Origin: an uncultured Blautia sp.
Lineage (GTDB): Bacteria; Bacillota; Clostridia; Lachnospirales; Lachnospiraceae
Direction of reading: 5' to 3'
Length of the DNA: 42,411 nucleotides
Assembly: GCA_934364795.1 (NCBI GenBank)
Contig: CAKRMK010000029.1
Span: 1-42,411 of the forward strand
Below, one piece after another: positions 1 through 8,848 of this stretch. The notes beneath the pieces were generated by a model. That model searched no databases and was not told the DNA's origin. It worked only from the letters and a program-made list of their open reading frames with translations. The translations under genes and the position numbers were made by a program. The stretch's first letter is position 1, and the number at the start of each line of letters is the position of its first letter.

Positions 1-942
1 TCCATGACTCAGGGTGTAATGGGAAATACTCCATGGTGCAAGCTTGACAAGGTGAAATTCCTCTGTCCGGTACCAGGATATGACCGTCATTTTAAGATTA
101 CAGAATTTTTTGGAATTGAGATGATCAACGTTCCAATGACTCCACAGGGACCGGATATGGATATGGTGGAGAAGCTGGTAAGTGAGGATGCAGCCATCAA
201 AGGAATCTGGTGTGTACCGAAATACTCCAATCCACAGGGCTACACCTACTCCAAGGAAACAGTAGAGCGTTTCGCAAGACTGAAACCGGCAGCACCGGAT
301 TTCCGTATTTACTGGGATAATGCATACAGCATTCATCATCTGTATAACGATAATCAGGACTTCCTGGTTGAGATTCTTGGCGAGTGTGCGAAAGCTGGCA
401 ATCCGGATCTTGTTTATAAATTTACCTCTACTTCCAAGGTAAGCTTCCCTGGCTCTGGTATTGCAGCAGTTGCAGCTTCCAAGGCAAACCTGGATGATTT
501 CCGCAAATATATGCAGATCCAGACTATTGGACATGATAAGCTGAATCAGCTGCGCCATGTAAGATTCTTCAAGGATCTTGAGGGACTTCATGCACACATG
601 AGAAAACATGCAGATATCCTCCGTCCGAAATTCGAACTGGTACTGGATACTCTGGACAAAGAACTTACAGGTCTTGGAATCGGCGAATGGACCAAACCAC
701 ACGGCGGATATTTCATTTCCTTTGACTCTATGGACGGCTGTGCAAAGGCAATTGTAGCAAAAGCAAAAGAAGCTGGCGTTGTGCTTACAGGTGCAGGTGC
801 TACTTACCCATATGGAAAAGACCCGAAAGATTCCAATATCCGTATTGCACCGTCTTTCCCTACACTTGAGGATCTGGGAAAAGCAGCACAGGTATTTGTA
901 CTTTGTGTAAAACTTGTCAGTGTAGAAAAACTTCTGGGATAA
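1..942 (+). CDS. Class I/II aminotransferase, MocR-type (5' truncated by window edge)
   Basis: This is the C-terminal ~313 residues of a pyridoxal-phosphate aminotransferase; the frame is open at the window edge, so the real start lies upstream. The segment with IYWDNAYSIHH is the large-domain core with the cofactor-contacting Asp/Tyr, and YKFTSTSKVSFPGSG carries the probable Schiff-base lysine. The C-terminal small domain (from about residue 200) ends with a substrate-arginine-like NIRIAPSFP motif. Overall it resembles the aspartate aminotransferase-like MocR family (Aminotran_MocR) rather than classical AspC. The reaction is probably transamination of an acidic or aliphatic amino acid with 2-oxoglutarate; the substrate cannot be read from sequence. 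It is followed by a 215-bp gap, so it probably ends its transcript. Confidence 0.85.
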   Translation, partial: SMTQGVMGNTPWCKLDKVKFLCPVPGYDRHFKITEFFGIEMINVPMTPQGPDMDMVEKLVSEDAAIKGIWCVPKYSNPQGYTYSKETVERFARLKPAAPDFRIYWDNAYSIHHLYNDNQDFLVEILGECAKAGNPDLVYKFTSTSKVSFPGSGIAAVAASKANLDDFRKYMQIQTIGHDKLNQLRHVRFFKDLEGLHAHMRKHADILRPKFELVLDTLDKELTGLGIGEWTKPHGGYFISFDSMDGCAKAIVAKAKEAGVVLTGAGATYPYGKDPKDSNIRIAPSFPTLEDLGKAAQVFVLCVKLVSVEKLLG

Positions 943-1030
943 AATATGTAAGAAAAGCCTTTTTCTAAGGGTTTGGATTTCTGCATAGAATAAAATAATA
1001 AAGATATAAGAATTATGAAAGCTTTAGGGG

Positions 1031-1051
1031 CATGCTTTTTCAAACACGCTC
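1031..1051 (+). repeat. Copy of an intergenic repeat (CAAACACGCTC family)
   Basis: The 17-mer ctttttcaaacacgctc at 1035-1051 occurs exactly once more in the window, at 18569-18585, again directly downstream of a gene. Related, more diverged sequences sit in several other intergenic gaps. It looks like a fragment of a REP/MITE-like palindromic element. Confidence 0.5.
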
Positions 1052-1075
1052 AAGACAAAAAAGCTTAACATGTAA

Positions 1076-1111
1076 TAAGATCAGGCTGCAGTTTGATGCA
1101 GCCTGATCTTA
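1076..1111 (+). terminator. Perfect 15-bp inverted repeat, probable terminator or processing hairpin
   Basis: The arms 1076-1090 and 1097-1111 pair perfectly around a six-base loop (gtttga). No T-run follows directly on the plus strand, so it is not a textbook intrinsic terminator. Its position, between the aminotransferase and the L,D-transpeptidase, fits transcript-end formation or an mRNA-stabilising hairpin. Confidence 0.5.
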
Positions 1112-1157
1112 TAAAGCCCAAAAAAAGATTGTTTATTCTATAAAGCAGGAGGAATAT

Positions 1158-2558
1158 ATGGCAAAAAATAAGGGAAAATCAGGCGTAGGACGTACAGTTG
1201 TAATTATATTGGTGTTTTTATTGCTTTTGCTCACAGCGGGAGCTTATGGATATGGCGTTTACTATTTTTCCAGTCATTTTCTTCCAGGCTCTATGGTGAA
1301 CGGATTTAACTGCTCTTACAAGACCAGGGAAGATACAGAAGATCTTCTGAACCAGAAAGTAGGGGCTTACATTCTTGCTGTAGAAACCATGAAAAACGGA
1401 CAGGAAGCAATTTCAGCACAGGATGTGGATCTTTCCTATGTTTCTACTGGAATTGTGCAGCAGCTGATCAAGGATCAGGATCGTTTTACCTGGTTTCTGG
1501 CATTTAACCAGAATAAAAATTACGACATATCAGAATCTTTGAGTTATAATGTTGCAATGCTGGAACAGGCGGTAGTAGGTCTTAAATGTATGCAGGCAGA
1601 AAATGTGGTACAGCCTGTGGATGCACAGATCCAGGATACCGGAGAGCGTTTCGAGATCATTCCGGAAGTAACCGGCAATGCACTGGATACCAAAAAGACA
1701 GAAGAAGTGATTTCCGCAGCAATGCTCCGTGGAAAAACTTCTGTAAATCTGGAGGATGAAAGCTGCTATCGGAAACCTTCTGTGTACAGCAGTGATGAGC
1801 AGCTTATTCAAAATTGTGAAAAAATGAATCAGCTTTGTGATATAATCATCACGTATGATTTTGCTGACCGTACAGAAACAGTAGACCGGACTCTGATCAA
1901 AAACTGGTTTGGATACGATGAGGATGGCAATGTGATCCTGGATGAGAATCTTGTACGTCAGTATGTATCAGAGCTGGGATTGAAATATGATACCATGGGA
2001 CAGACAAGAACTTTTCTGACCTATGACAATCGTGAAGTAGAAATCAAGGGCGGCGATTACGGCTGGGTCATCGATCAGGATGCAGAGGTGCACGCTCTGA
2101 TCGAAGCCATTGAAAGTGGTGTAACCCAGGTACGTGAGCCTGTTTACCTGTATTCAGGCTATAGCCGTGGTACCAATGATATTGGCTCCACATATGTGGA
2201 GATAGATCTGACCAATCAGCGTCTTGTTTTTTATAAAAATGGTACTCCTATTGTAGATACCCTGATTGTAAGCGGAAATCCTGATTTTGAGGGATGTGCC
2301 ACCCCAGAGGGATGCTACAGTGTGGATGCCAAGGAATCTCCGGCAGTACTTACAGGAGAGGATTATGAGGCAAATGTAACTTACTGGATTCCTTTTGCTG
2401 GAAATGTGGGAATCCATGATGCTTCCTGGAGAGCTGAATTTGGCGGGAACCTTTACCTGTGGGAGGGATCTCACGGATGTGTAAATGTTCCGTATGACAA
2501 GGCAGCAGCCATTTACGAAAATGTAGAGGTTGGAATGCCGGTGGTGGTTTATGAGTAA
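1158..2558 (+). CDS. L,D-transpeptidase with peptidoglycan-binding-like domain
   Basis: The 466-aa protein has a membrane anchor at about residues 11-33, a peptidoglycan-binding-4-like region over about residues 40-230, and a C-terminal YkuD catalytic domain from about 345. The active-site motif is SHGCVN with the nucleophile at Cys441 and His439 just before it; an upstream IHDASW segment supplies the second conserved His. Such enzymes form 3-3 cross-links or attach proteins to peptidoglycan outside the membrane. A strong AGGAGG lies 5-6 bases before the ATG. It is followed after 46 bp by a D-Ala-D-Ala ligase and then MurF, so the context is wall synthesis. The family is secure; the exact cross-link is inferred. 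Confidence 0.9.
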   Translation: MAKNKGKSGVGRTVVIILVFLLLLLTAGAYGYGVYYFSSHFLPGSMVNGFNCSYKTREDTEDLLNQKVGAYILAVETMKNGQEAISAQDVDLSYVSTGIVQQLIKDQDRFTWFLAFNQNKNYDISESLSYNVAMLEQAVVGLKCMQAENVVQPVDAQIQDTGERFEIIPEVTGNALDTKKTEEVISAAMLRGKTSVNLEDESCYRKPSVYSSDEQLIQNCEKMNQLCDIIITYDFADRTETVDRTLIKNWFGYDEDGNVILDENLVRQYVSELGLKYDTMGQTRTFLTYDNREVEIKGGDYGWVIDQDAEVHALIEAIESGVTQVREPVYLYSGYSRGTNDIGSTYVEIDLTNQRLVFYKNGTPIVDTLIVSGNPDFEGCATPEGCYSVDAKESPAVLTGEDYEANVTYWIPFAGNVGIHDASWRAEFGGNLYLWEGSHGCVNVPYDKAAAIYENVEVGMPVVVYE

Positions 2559-2604
2559 AAAATTGTAAGCAGGCAAGGAATTTTGATAAAGGAGAGTTAA
2601 GGAA

Positions 2605-3639
2605 ATGAAGATAGTAGTTTTGGCTGGAGGAACCAGTACAGAGAGGGATATTTCTATTGTATCAGGAACCGGAATCTGCGGAGCACTGCGCCAGAAGGGA
2701 CATCAGGCAATCCTGGTGGATATTTTCTGCGGAGTAGAGAATGTAGACTGGGAGAATCCTTTCCCGGAAGAATACGATGTGGAAAAGGCAGCAGAATACA
2801 TGAAGAGCTTTAATCCACAGATCAAAGAAATGGAGAAAACACGCCGCAGCTTTTTCGGACCAAATGTATTAGAACTCTGTGAAAAAAGTGACATTGTATT
2901 TCTGGGACTTCACGGAGCAAACGGCGAGGATGGAAAGGTGCAGGCTGCTTTTGACCTGCTGGGAATCCGTTATACAGGTACCGGTTATCTTAGCAGCGCT
3001 ATGGCAATGGATAAGCGCATCACAAAAGAAGTGTTCCTGATGAACCACGTTCCTACTCCAGGTGGATTTTCCATGAAAAGAGACGAGCTGGAAAAAGATT
3101 TGTCTGCTCATGGACTGGAATTTCCTGTTGTGGTAAAGACAAGCTGCGGAGGCTCCAGTGTAGGCGTTTATATTGTAAATAACCAGAAAGAATACGAGGA
3201 TTCCCTTGCTGATGCAAGCCAGTATGGAGAGGAAATCATAGTTGAAGAATACATTAAAGGACGGGAATTTTCTGTTGCGGTAGTGGATAATAAAGCTTAT
3301 CCCATCATTGAGATTGCGCCGATCCAGGGCTTTTATGATTACAAGAACAAATATCAGGCAGGTTCCACAGTGGAGACATGTCCGGCCAAGATTTCTTTGG
3401 AGCTTACTAAAGAAATGCAGGAAAATGCAGTAAAAGCAGCGAAAGCACTTGGACTTACCGGTTACAGCCGCCTGGATTTCATGATGAAAGAAAATGGAGA
3501 TATGTACTGCCTTGAGGCAAATACCCTTCCGGGAATGACACCAACCAGTCTGATTCCTCAGGAAGCAAAGGTTCTTGGCATGGATTATCCAACTCTTTGC
3601 GAAGAGCTGATCCGTATTTCCTTAAAGAAATATGAATAA
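2605..3639 (+). CDS. ddl: D-alanine--D-alanine ligase
   Basis: This 344-aa ATP-grasp enzyme joins two D-alanines for the peptidoglycan stem peptide in the cytoplasm. The N-terminal domain begins IVVLAGGTSTERDIS and contains the HGANGEDG loop typical of Ddl. The ATP-grasp lysines lie in the PVVVKTSCGGSSVGV region, the hydrophobic/acidic VEEYIKGREFSVAVV segment follows, and the C-terminal metal-binding residues are in the CLEANTLPGMT motif. Length is normal for the family. AAGGAGAG sits upstream of the ATG. It lies between an L,D-transpeptidase and MurF, which ligates its product. The absence of a van-type cluster argues for a housekeeping D-Ala-D-Ala enzyme, though a D-Ala-D-Ser variant is not excluded by eye. 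Confidence 0.93.
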   Translation: MKIVVLAGGTSTERDISIVSGTGICGALRQKGHQAILVDIFCGVENVDWENPFPEEYDVEKAAEYMKSFNPQIKEMEKTRRSFFGPNVLELCEKSDIVFLGLHGANGEDGKVQAAFDLLGIRYTGTGYLSSAMAMDKRITKEVFLMNHVPTPGGFSMKRDELEKDLSAHGLEFPVVVKTSCGGSSVGVYIVNNQKEYEDSLADASQYGEEIIVEEYIKGREFSVAVVDNKAYPIIEIAPIQGFYDYKNKYQAGSTVETCPAKISLELTKEMQENAVKAAKALGLTGYSRLDFMMKENGDMYCLEANTLPGMTPTSLIPQEAKVLGMDYPTLCEELIRISLKKYE

Positions 3640-3660
3640 AAACAGATACCAGTAAACATG

Positions 3661-3720
3661 GAGCCTGCTTTGCAGAAAGTCTTTGAGGGCATGCTCTAGG
3701 ATGTCTGGTTTGCAGACATC
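3661..3720 (+). repeat. Intergenic hairpin element between ddl and murF
   Basis: The left part runs from gagcctgctttgcagaaag to atgctc, related to the other hairpin-type intergenic repeats in this window. It is joined to a perfect 8-bp hairpin (arms 3700-3707 and 3713-3720) followed by tgattttgat. It may attenuate ddl-to-murF read-through. Confidence 0.45.
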
Positions 3721-3747
3721 TGATTTTGATATATAGGACTTAAGGAT

Positions 3748-5115
3748 ATGAAAAATCTTACCTTAGAAAATCTTACCGAAGTTTGTAACGGAGTATATTT
3801 CGGACCTGCTGACAAACTGCACCAGGAGATTTCTTCGATTACAACTGACAGCAGAAAAGTAGAAGATGGAACTTTATTTGTTCCCATCGTAGGGGAGCGT
3901 GTAGATGCACACAAATTTATTCCACAGGTAATGGAGGCTGGAGCTCTCGCAACTTTGTCCGAGAGAGTTCTGGAGGACGCAGAATTTCCGTACATTAAAG
4001 TGGAATCCTCCCTGCAGGCAGTGAAAGATATTGCAGAATTTTACCTTCAGCAGCTTCAGATTCCTGTTGTAGGAATTACCGGAAGTGTTGGAAAAACAAG
4101 TACAAAAGAGGTAATTGCCTCTGTCCTAAAAGAAAAATACCGCACCTTAAAAACACAGGGAAATTTCAATAATGAGCTGGGACTTCCCCTTACTGTTTTC
4201 CGTCTGCGGGATGAGGATGAAATCGCAGTTCTGGAAATGGGAATCAGTGATTTCGGGGAAATGACCCGTCTTGCAAAGATTGCCAGACCGGATACCTGTG
4301 TGATCACAAATATCGGAACCTGTCATTTGGAAAATCTGGGAGACAGAGACGGTGTTTTGAAGGCAAAAACAGAAATTTTCAAATATTTGAAAAAAGATGG
4401 ACATATTGTATTAAATGGTGACGATGACAAGCTTTGTACAGTGAAAGAATATGAGGGCATCAAACCTGTATTTTTCGGAATGGAAGCTGACAAAGATATT
4501 TATGCGGATGAAATCGTAAGCCGGGGGCTGAAGGGCATGACATGCCGCATTCATATTGGTGGGGAGTCCTTTACAGTAGATATTCCAATGCCTGGACGCC
4601 ATATGGTATACAATGCCCTGGCGGCTACAGCAGTTGGCAGAATCTATGGACTTTCCCTGGAACAGATCCGTCATGGAATTGAGACGTTAGAAGCCATCAG
4701 CGGCAGATTTCATATGATCGAGACAGACAGATTCCTTATTGTAGATGACTGCTACAATGCAAATCCCATGTCCATGAAGGCATCCCTTGATGTCCTGAAG
4801 GATGGAGCAGGAAGAAGAGTTGCCATTTTGGGAGATATGGGTGAGCTTGGCGAAAATGAAGTAAGGCTTCATGAAGAAGTGGGAGAGCATGCAGCACAGT
4901 GTGGAATTGATGTGTGCATCTGTACAGGAGTACTTTCAGCCAATATTGCGAAAAAAGCAAAAATGAACCCGGACTTGACAGTTATAGAGGAACCTGACAG
5001 AGACAGCCTTCTGGCTCATCTTGATTCTTATGTAAAGACCGGGGATACAATTCTCGTAAAGGCATCTCACTTTATGCAGTTTGAAAAGGTAGTGGAAAAA
5101 CTGCAGGAAATGTGA
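3748..5115 (+). CDS. murF: UDP-N-acetylmuramoyl-tripeptide--D-alanyl-D-alanine ligase
   Basis: This 455-aa cytoplasmic Mur ligase adds the D-Ala-D-Ala dipeptide to UDP-MurNAc-tripeptide. The N-terminal UMP-binding domain (about 1-100) contains the MurF-type TTDSRKVEDGTLFVP segment. The central ATPase domain starts at the P-loop GITGSVGKTST (109-119), with the FNNELGLPLT segment just after it. The DDCYNANPMSM motif marks entry to the C-terminal Rossmann domain, which contains AILGDMGELG. The ATG is preceded only by a weak, close AAGGA, so translation initiation may be modest. It follows ddl, whose product it uses, with a hairpin element between them. Confidence 0.95.
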   Translation: MKNLTLENLTEVCNGVYFGPADKLHQEISSITTDSRKVEDGTLFVPIVGERVDAHKFIPQVMEAGALATLSERVLEDAEFPYIKVESSLQAVKDIAEFYLQQLQIPVVGITGSVGKTSTKEVIASVLKEKYRTLKTQGNFNNELGLPLTVFRLRDEDEIAVLEMGISDFGEMTRLAKIARPDTCVITNIGTCHLENLGDRDGVLKAKTEIFKYLKKDGHIVLNGDDDKLCTVKEYEGIKPVFFGMEADKDIYADEIVSRGLKGMTCRIHIGGESFTVDIPMPGRHMVYNALAATAVGRIYGLSLEQIRHGIETLEAISGRFHMIETDRFLIVDDCYNANPMSMKASLDVLKDGAGRRVAILGDMGELGENEVRLHEEVGEHAAQCGIDVCICTGVLSANIAKKAKMNPDLTVIEEPDRDSLLAHLDSYVKTGDTILVKASHFMQFEKVVEKLQEM

Positions 5116-5268
5116 GTTTGGTGGAAAATAAAGCGGGAATTTGACGAACGAATTATGTTTTCTTAAGTGAATACAAGCGGTATAATGTTCCTAAACGGAC
5201 AGGCCATTTATGGAATGGTACTGTCAGAAAAGAAAGATCACCTGTAAAGGAAAAGATGGGAGGACATT

Positions 5269-5907
5269 ATGCTGGAACAAATCATGAACCTGCAGATACT
5301 GCTCTACGTCATGGCAATTGCCGGAGCCGTGGGAGCAGCAGGAATGCTGGCAACCAATCTTACCTACAGAAGAAGTCTCAAAAGCACCGGAAGTAAGTCA
5401 TCAGGAAGCAAAAATACTTTCACAGGAAGTACTTCAGGAAAAATCAATCTGAAAGAAAAATGGCTGAATTTATGGAAAACAAGGGACAGGCTTCTTCACA
5501 GGATGAACCGGTTTGTGTGGTATCCGGCACTATTGTCCACGGCAGTACTTGGCTGTTCCATATATTTTTCTTTTATCCTGAAAATGGAAGCGGGACTGCC
5601 ACTTAGGTATCTTTATGTGGGTGCTGTTGTTCCGGTAGCACTTCTGCTTCTTCGGCAGGCACTTGATTTTTCCTATAAGGAAGAACTGGTGATGAACACG
5701 CTTACAGATTATGTGGAGCAAATACGTACCTGGGCAGAAGAGATTCCTGCCGAGAAGAAAAAAGATCCGGTTCTTCAGGAGGAAGTGGTTGAGCGGATTA
5801 CCAGCAGCATTAAGCAGACAGCTGCTTCCGGAAGCCATTTCAGCAAGATGCTCACTCCTGAGGAAGAAAAAATCATGCGGGAGATCATTCGGGAATTTAT
5901 GGTGTGA
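5269..5907 (+). CDS. Unknown membrane protein
   Basis: The product is 212 aa and I do not recognise the family. A hydrophobic segment lies at about 7-27, followed by a Ser/Thr/Gly/Lys-rich linker (about 35-60), then two further membrane spans at about 85-105 and 115-132. The last ~75 residues are charged and probably helical and cytoplasmic. GGGAGG lies upstream of the ATG. Upstream (5181-5186) there is a perfect TATAAT without a convincing -35 box, so it may start its own transcript. Its position after the wall-synthesis genes and before a dehydrogenase gives no firm functional clue. Confidence 0.7.
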   Translation: MLEQIMNLQILLYVMAIAGAVGAAGMLATNLTYRRSLKSTGSKSSGSKNTFTGSTSGKINLKEKWLNLWKTRDRLLHRMNRFVWYPALLSTAVLGCSIYFSFILKMEAGLPLRYLYVGAVVPVALLLLRQALDFSYKEELVMNTLTDYVEQIRTWAEEIPAEKKKDPVLQEEVVERITSSIKQTAASGSHFSKMLTPEEEKIMREIIREFMV

Positions 5908-5996
5908 GTTGCAAGAAGAAATGTCGGTCATGTCTTGGTTTGTGTGGGATATGCACCGGCATTCTCTTTTTAAAAATACGAAAGCGAGGAGAAATT

Positions 5997-6953
5997 ATGA
6001 AAATTGTGATTCTGGAAGCAGACAGTCTGGGACAGGATATGGTATTTACCCCATTCGAGGAACTGGGTGAGGTGGTCATTTACCATACTACGACTGCAGA
6101 AGAGATGGAAGCCAAAACTCTGGACGCAGATGTAATCGTAGCCAACAAGGTTCCTATTTGTGAGGAGACAATTGGAAAAGCCAGAAATCTGAAGCTGGTT
6201 TGCCTTACAGCCACAGGTTTTAATAACTTAGATGGAGAATATCTGAAAAAACGTGGTATTGCGGCTTATAATGTTGCAGGATATTCTACAAACGGTGTGG
6301 CACAGCATACTTTTGCCCTTCTTTTTTATATTTTGGAAAAATTAAATTATTACGACAATTACGTAAAATCAGGCGAATATGCAAGAGGCAAATGTTTTTC
6401 CCATTTTGCACAGAACTTTTTTGAGTTAGATGGAAAAACCTGGGGAATCATCGGACTGGGAGCTATTGGACGAAAAGTTGCAGAAATTGCAGAAGTATTT
6501 GGCTGCCATATTATCTGTTACTCTGCATCTGGCAGAAAATATGATACCAGCTATGAGCAGGTAGATTTTGATGAGCTTCTTTCACGTTCCGATATTTTGT
6601 CCGTTCATGCACCACTGAATCAGTATACAGAAAATCTGATGACACTGGAAGCATTTTGCAAAATGAAAAAATCTGCAATTTTCCTTAATCTGGCAAGGGG
6701 AGCTATTGTAAATGAGGCTGACCTTTATACAGCACTTACAGAAGATGCAATTGCAGGAGCTGGTCTTGATGTGCTTTGCAAAGAGCCTATGGATCCGGAA
6801 AATCCACTGCTTAAAATTAAAGACAGCAAGAAACTGATCATTACCCCTCATATTGCCTGGGCTGCGAAAGAAACCAGGTTCCGTGTGGTTGATGAGGTGA
6901 TCAAAAATATCCGCCGTTTCCAGGTGGGAGATGGAACCAACCGGGTATATTAA
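5997..6953 (+). CDS. D-2-hydroxyacid dehydrogenase, NAD-dependent
   Basis: The 318-aa protein reduces a 2-oxo acid to the D-2-hydroxy acid, or the reverse. The Rossmann fold carries GIIGLGAIGRKVAEIA, the catalytic Arg is in NLARGAIVNEADL, the Glu in CKEPMDPENP and the His in TPHIAWA, completing the Arg-Glu-His triad. An in-frame extension back to a GTG at 5904 is possible but starts four bases inside the upstream gene, lacks a family match and contains an implausible cysteine run. The ATG at 5997 has GAGGAG 6-7 bases before it and begins with the family-typical MKIVILEAD, so that start is chosen. It is most like the hydroxypyruvate/glycerate or lactate dehydrogenase groups; the substrate is not settled. 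Confidence 0.9.
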   Translation: MKIVILEADSLGQDMVFTPFEELGEVVIYHTTTAEEMEAKTLDADVIVANKVPICEETIGKARNLKLVCLTATGFNNLDGEYLKKRGIAAYNVAGYSTNGVAQHTFALLFYILEKLNYYDNYVKSGEYARGKCFSHFAQNFFELDGKTWGIIGLGAIGRKVAEIAEVFGCHIICYSASGRKYDTSYEQVDFDELLSRSDILSVHAPLNQYTENLMTLEAFCKMKKSAIFLNLARGAIVNEADLYTALTEDAIAGAGLDVLCKEPMDPENPLLKIKDSKKLIITPHIAWAAKETRFRVVDEVIKNIRRFQVGDGTNRVY

Positions 6954-6987
6954 AATATATTTGGAAAATAAGTGAAAGGAAAGCTAC

Positions 6988-7608
6988 ATGGCAAAAAAAT
7001 ACTATGCAGTAAGAGCAGGAAGAAAAACTGGTGTATTTATGACCTGGGCAGAATGCCAGAAGCAGGTGACCGGATTTTCAGGAGCAGAGTTTAAAAGCTT
7101 TGGAACCAGAGAAGAGGCAGAGGCTTTCGCAGGGATTCATTCCAGTTCTGCGGACGCTTTGCCAGTCACAGATCCAGGGCAATGTGATGTCTCTGGGGTA
7201 GTTGCATATGTGGATGGAAGTTATCGTGCAGATACAAAGGAATTTTCTTATGGAATGGTGATTTTACAAGATGGAGAAGAGCATTGCTTTTGCGAGAAAA
7301 TGACAGATCAGGGGCTGGCACAGATGCATAATGTGGCAGGGGAAATCAAGGGCTCCGAAGCTGCCATGCAGTATGCGCTTGACCATAATATACCGGAGAT
7401 TACGATCTATCATGATTATGAGGGAATTGCCAAATGGTGTACCGGTGCCTGGAAAGCCAATAAATCCGGGACACAGGCATATCAGGAATTTTATAAAAAG
7501 GCAGTCCGTACTATAAAAATTAATTTTATAAAAGTGAAAGGTCATTCCAACGATAAATACAATGATATGGCAGATCAGCTGGCGAAATCAGCACTTGGAA
7601 TTGGCTGA
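6988..7608 (+). CDS. rnhA: Ribonuclease HI with N-terminal hybrid-binding domain
   Basis: The 206-aa enzyme cleaves the RNA strand of RNA-DNA hybrids. Residues 3-50 form the viroplasmin-like hybrid-binding domain (AKKYYAVRAGRKTGVF, then GFSGAEFKSFGTREEAEAF). A short linker leads to the RNase H fold with catalytic acids Asp76 (YVDGSY), Glu119 (GEIKGSEAA), Asp143 (YHDYEGI) and Asp196 (DMADQLAK), plus the loop His186 (KGHSNDK). All active-site residues are present, so it should be active. GAAAGGAAAG precedes the ATG. A very long inverted repeat follows directly, closing the transcript against the convergent minus-strand genes. Confidence 0.92.
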   Translation: MAKKYYAVRAGRKTGVFMTWAECQKQVTGFSGAEFKSFGTREEAEAFAGIHSSSADALPVTDPGQCDVSGVVAYVDGSYRADTKEFSYGMVILQDGEEHCFCEKMTDQGLAQMHNVAGEIKGSEAAMQYALDHNIPEITIYHDYEGIAKWCTGAWKANKSGTQAYQEFYKKAVRTIKINFIKVKGHSNDKYNDMADQLAKSALGIG

Positions 7609-7616
7609 ATGAGAAA

Positions 7617-7679
7617 CAGTCCCCGGATATCAAACTTTTGTGTATGTAATTTTACAAAGAGTTTGATATCCGGGGACTG
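7617..7679. terminator. Bidirectional terminator with a perfect 20-bp stem
   Basis: The arms 7617-7636 and 7660-7679 are exact reverse complements, and the pairing continues inward (tttgt with acaaa) to about 25 bp. It sits between the convergent rnhA and the minus-strand wall-protein gene. T-rich tracts flank it on both strands (ctttatat on plus, gtttctc on minus), so it probably ends both transcripts. Confidence 0.8.
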
Positions 7680-7715
7680 CTTTATATAAAAGTAGATGTT
7701 ATTCCCGCAATTTTA

Positions 7716-8801
7716 TCAGGAAAGCTGATAGCGGAGAATTGGGGAAAGCCTGTAGGAGCTATAGGTAGCACCGTAATACTTGGAATAGCTTTTGGCCTCC
7801 GCAAAAAGAGGATCATATACAAGACCGTTGATCTCTGCCCAGCCATGTGCATTATTATTGCTCTGCTGTGCATCGGCGCAGACGTAAACATTTGTATAAC
7901 CAAGAGCCTTGGCAAGATAAGCAAATGCAGAGGCATCTGCCATACAGTCACCTCTTCCATATACAAAATGGTCATTGGCATTTACAGCAGGCCAGTACTC
8001 ACCGCCTTCATCAAATCGTCTCCAGATATAATAATATTTACGGATGACCCAGTTAAAGCAGGTCTGAAGCTTCTGCTCCTGAGACATGCCAGGGTTGGTG
8101 ATCTGTGCTACAATCTGCTGTGCACGCTCATTTGCCAGAAGATCCTGCACCTCACCGTCTGACAGCTGGGATCGTTCTACACCGGTATATCTGAAATAGC
8201 TGGAGCCTTCCTTTGTCATAGTTACATGAGATAACTCATCAATATAATAAGTTACATCTCCCACTGTAACTGTGCGGTTGGAAAGAAGGAAGCCTCTGTC
8301 ATTGAAATAGTACATGGCGTTCCCAATCTGATGAAGTCCGGTATAAAACTTTCCTTCATTGTCATAATAGCGTTTGTTGCCGCTTGCGTAGTCAAACCAG
8401 CCTTTTCTAAGTTTTTTCTTTACAATGGTTACATGGGCATATTTGTTGATTTTATAAGTAACTGTTTTGGAAATTTTGATATTTTTATTCCGCTGGAGTA
8501 AGCCCTTGGAATTAAAATAATAGCGGTATTTTCCAATGCGGTGAAGTCCGGTATAATACTGGCCCTTTTTGTTGTAATAACGCTTGTTGCCACTTTTGTA
8601 AGTATACCAGCCTGGCTTGATTTTTTTCTTTTTGGCAGTGGAAGCCTTCGTGGAAGTGCTTTTGGCACCAACAGCTGCCACGCCGGATGTTGTCTGAACT
8701 GTATATTCTGTAGCTGCTGCATATGCAGTATCTGCAACTGCAGGAGCAGTGGAAAGTGCTGTACAGGTCAGAAGAATTAATAATTTTTTTGTCTTTTTCA
8801 T
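7716..8801 (-). CDS. Secreted wall-binding-repeat protein with transglutaminase-like domain
   Basis: The 361-aa product begins with a signal peptide (about 1-29, ending near ADTAYA). A Lys/Thr/Ser linker is followed by two pairs of glucan/choline-binding-type repeats (about 62-125 and 131-195) with the GWYTYKSGNKRYYN and YTGLHRIGKYRYYFNSKG pattern. The C-terminal half is transglutaminase-like: Cys286 (GRGDCMADA), His319 (AHGWAEI) and Asp330 (LVYDPLF) form the expected Cys-His-Asp triad. It is probably exported and wall-attached, acting as a protease or amidotransferase on wall peptides or proteins; the substrate is unknown. GGGAGG lies 8-9 bases before the ATG. It follows the 88-aa gene by 47 bp and probably shares its promoter. 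Confidence 0.88.
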   Translation of the reverse strand: MKKTKKLLILLTCTALSTAPAVADTAYAAATEYTVQTTSGVAAVGAKSTSTKASTAKKKKIKPGWYTYKSGNKRYYNKKGQYYTGLHRIGKYRYYFNSKGLLQRNKNIKISKTVTYKINKYAHVTIVKKKLRKGWFDYASGNKRYYDNEGKFYTGLHQIGNAMYYFNDRGFLLSNRTVTVGDVTYYIDELSHVTMTKEGSSYFRYTGVERSQLSDGEVQDLLANERAQQIVAQITNPGMSQEQKLQTCFNWVIRKYYYIWRRFDEGGEYWPAVNANDHFVYGRGDCMADASAFAYLAKALGYTNVYVCADAQQSNNNAHGWAEINGLVYDPLFAEAKSYSKYYGATYSSYRLSPILRYQLS

Positions 8802-8848
8802 AAGATTCCCTCCCTTGGTGCTATATATGCCTGAATCCGACTGCTTTT

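Noticed and set aside
5904..5996. N-terminal extension of the D-2-hydroxyacid dehydrogenase with a CKKKCRSC-like cysteine run
   Set aside because: GTG start overlaps the previous gene, no ribosome binding site, and the family starts at the later ATG; the cysteines look accidental.
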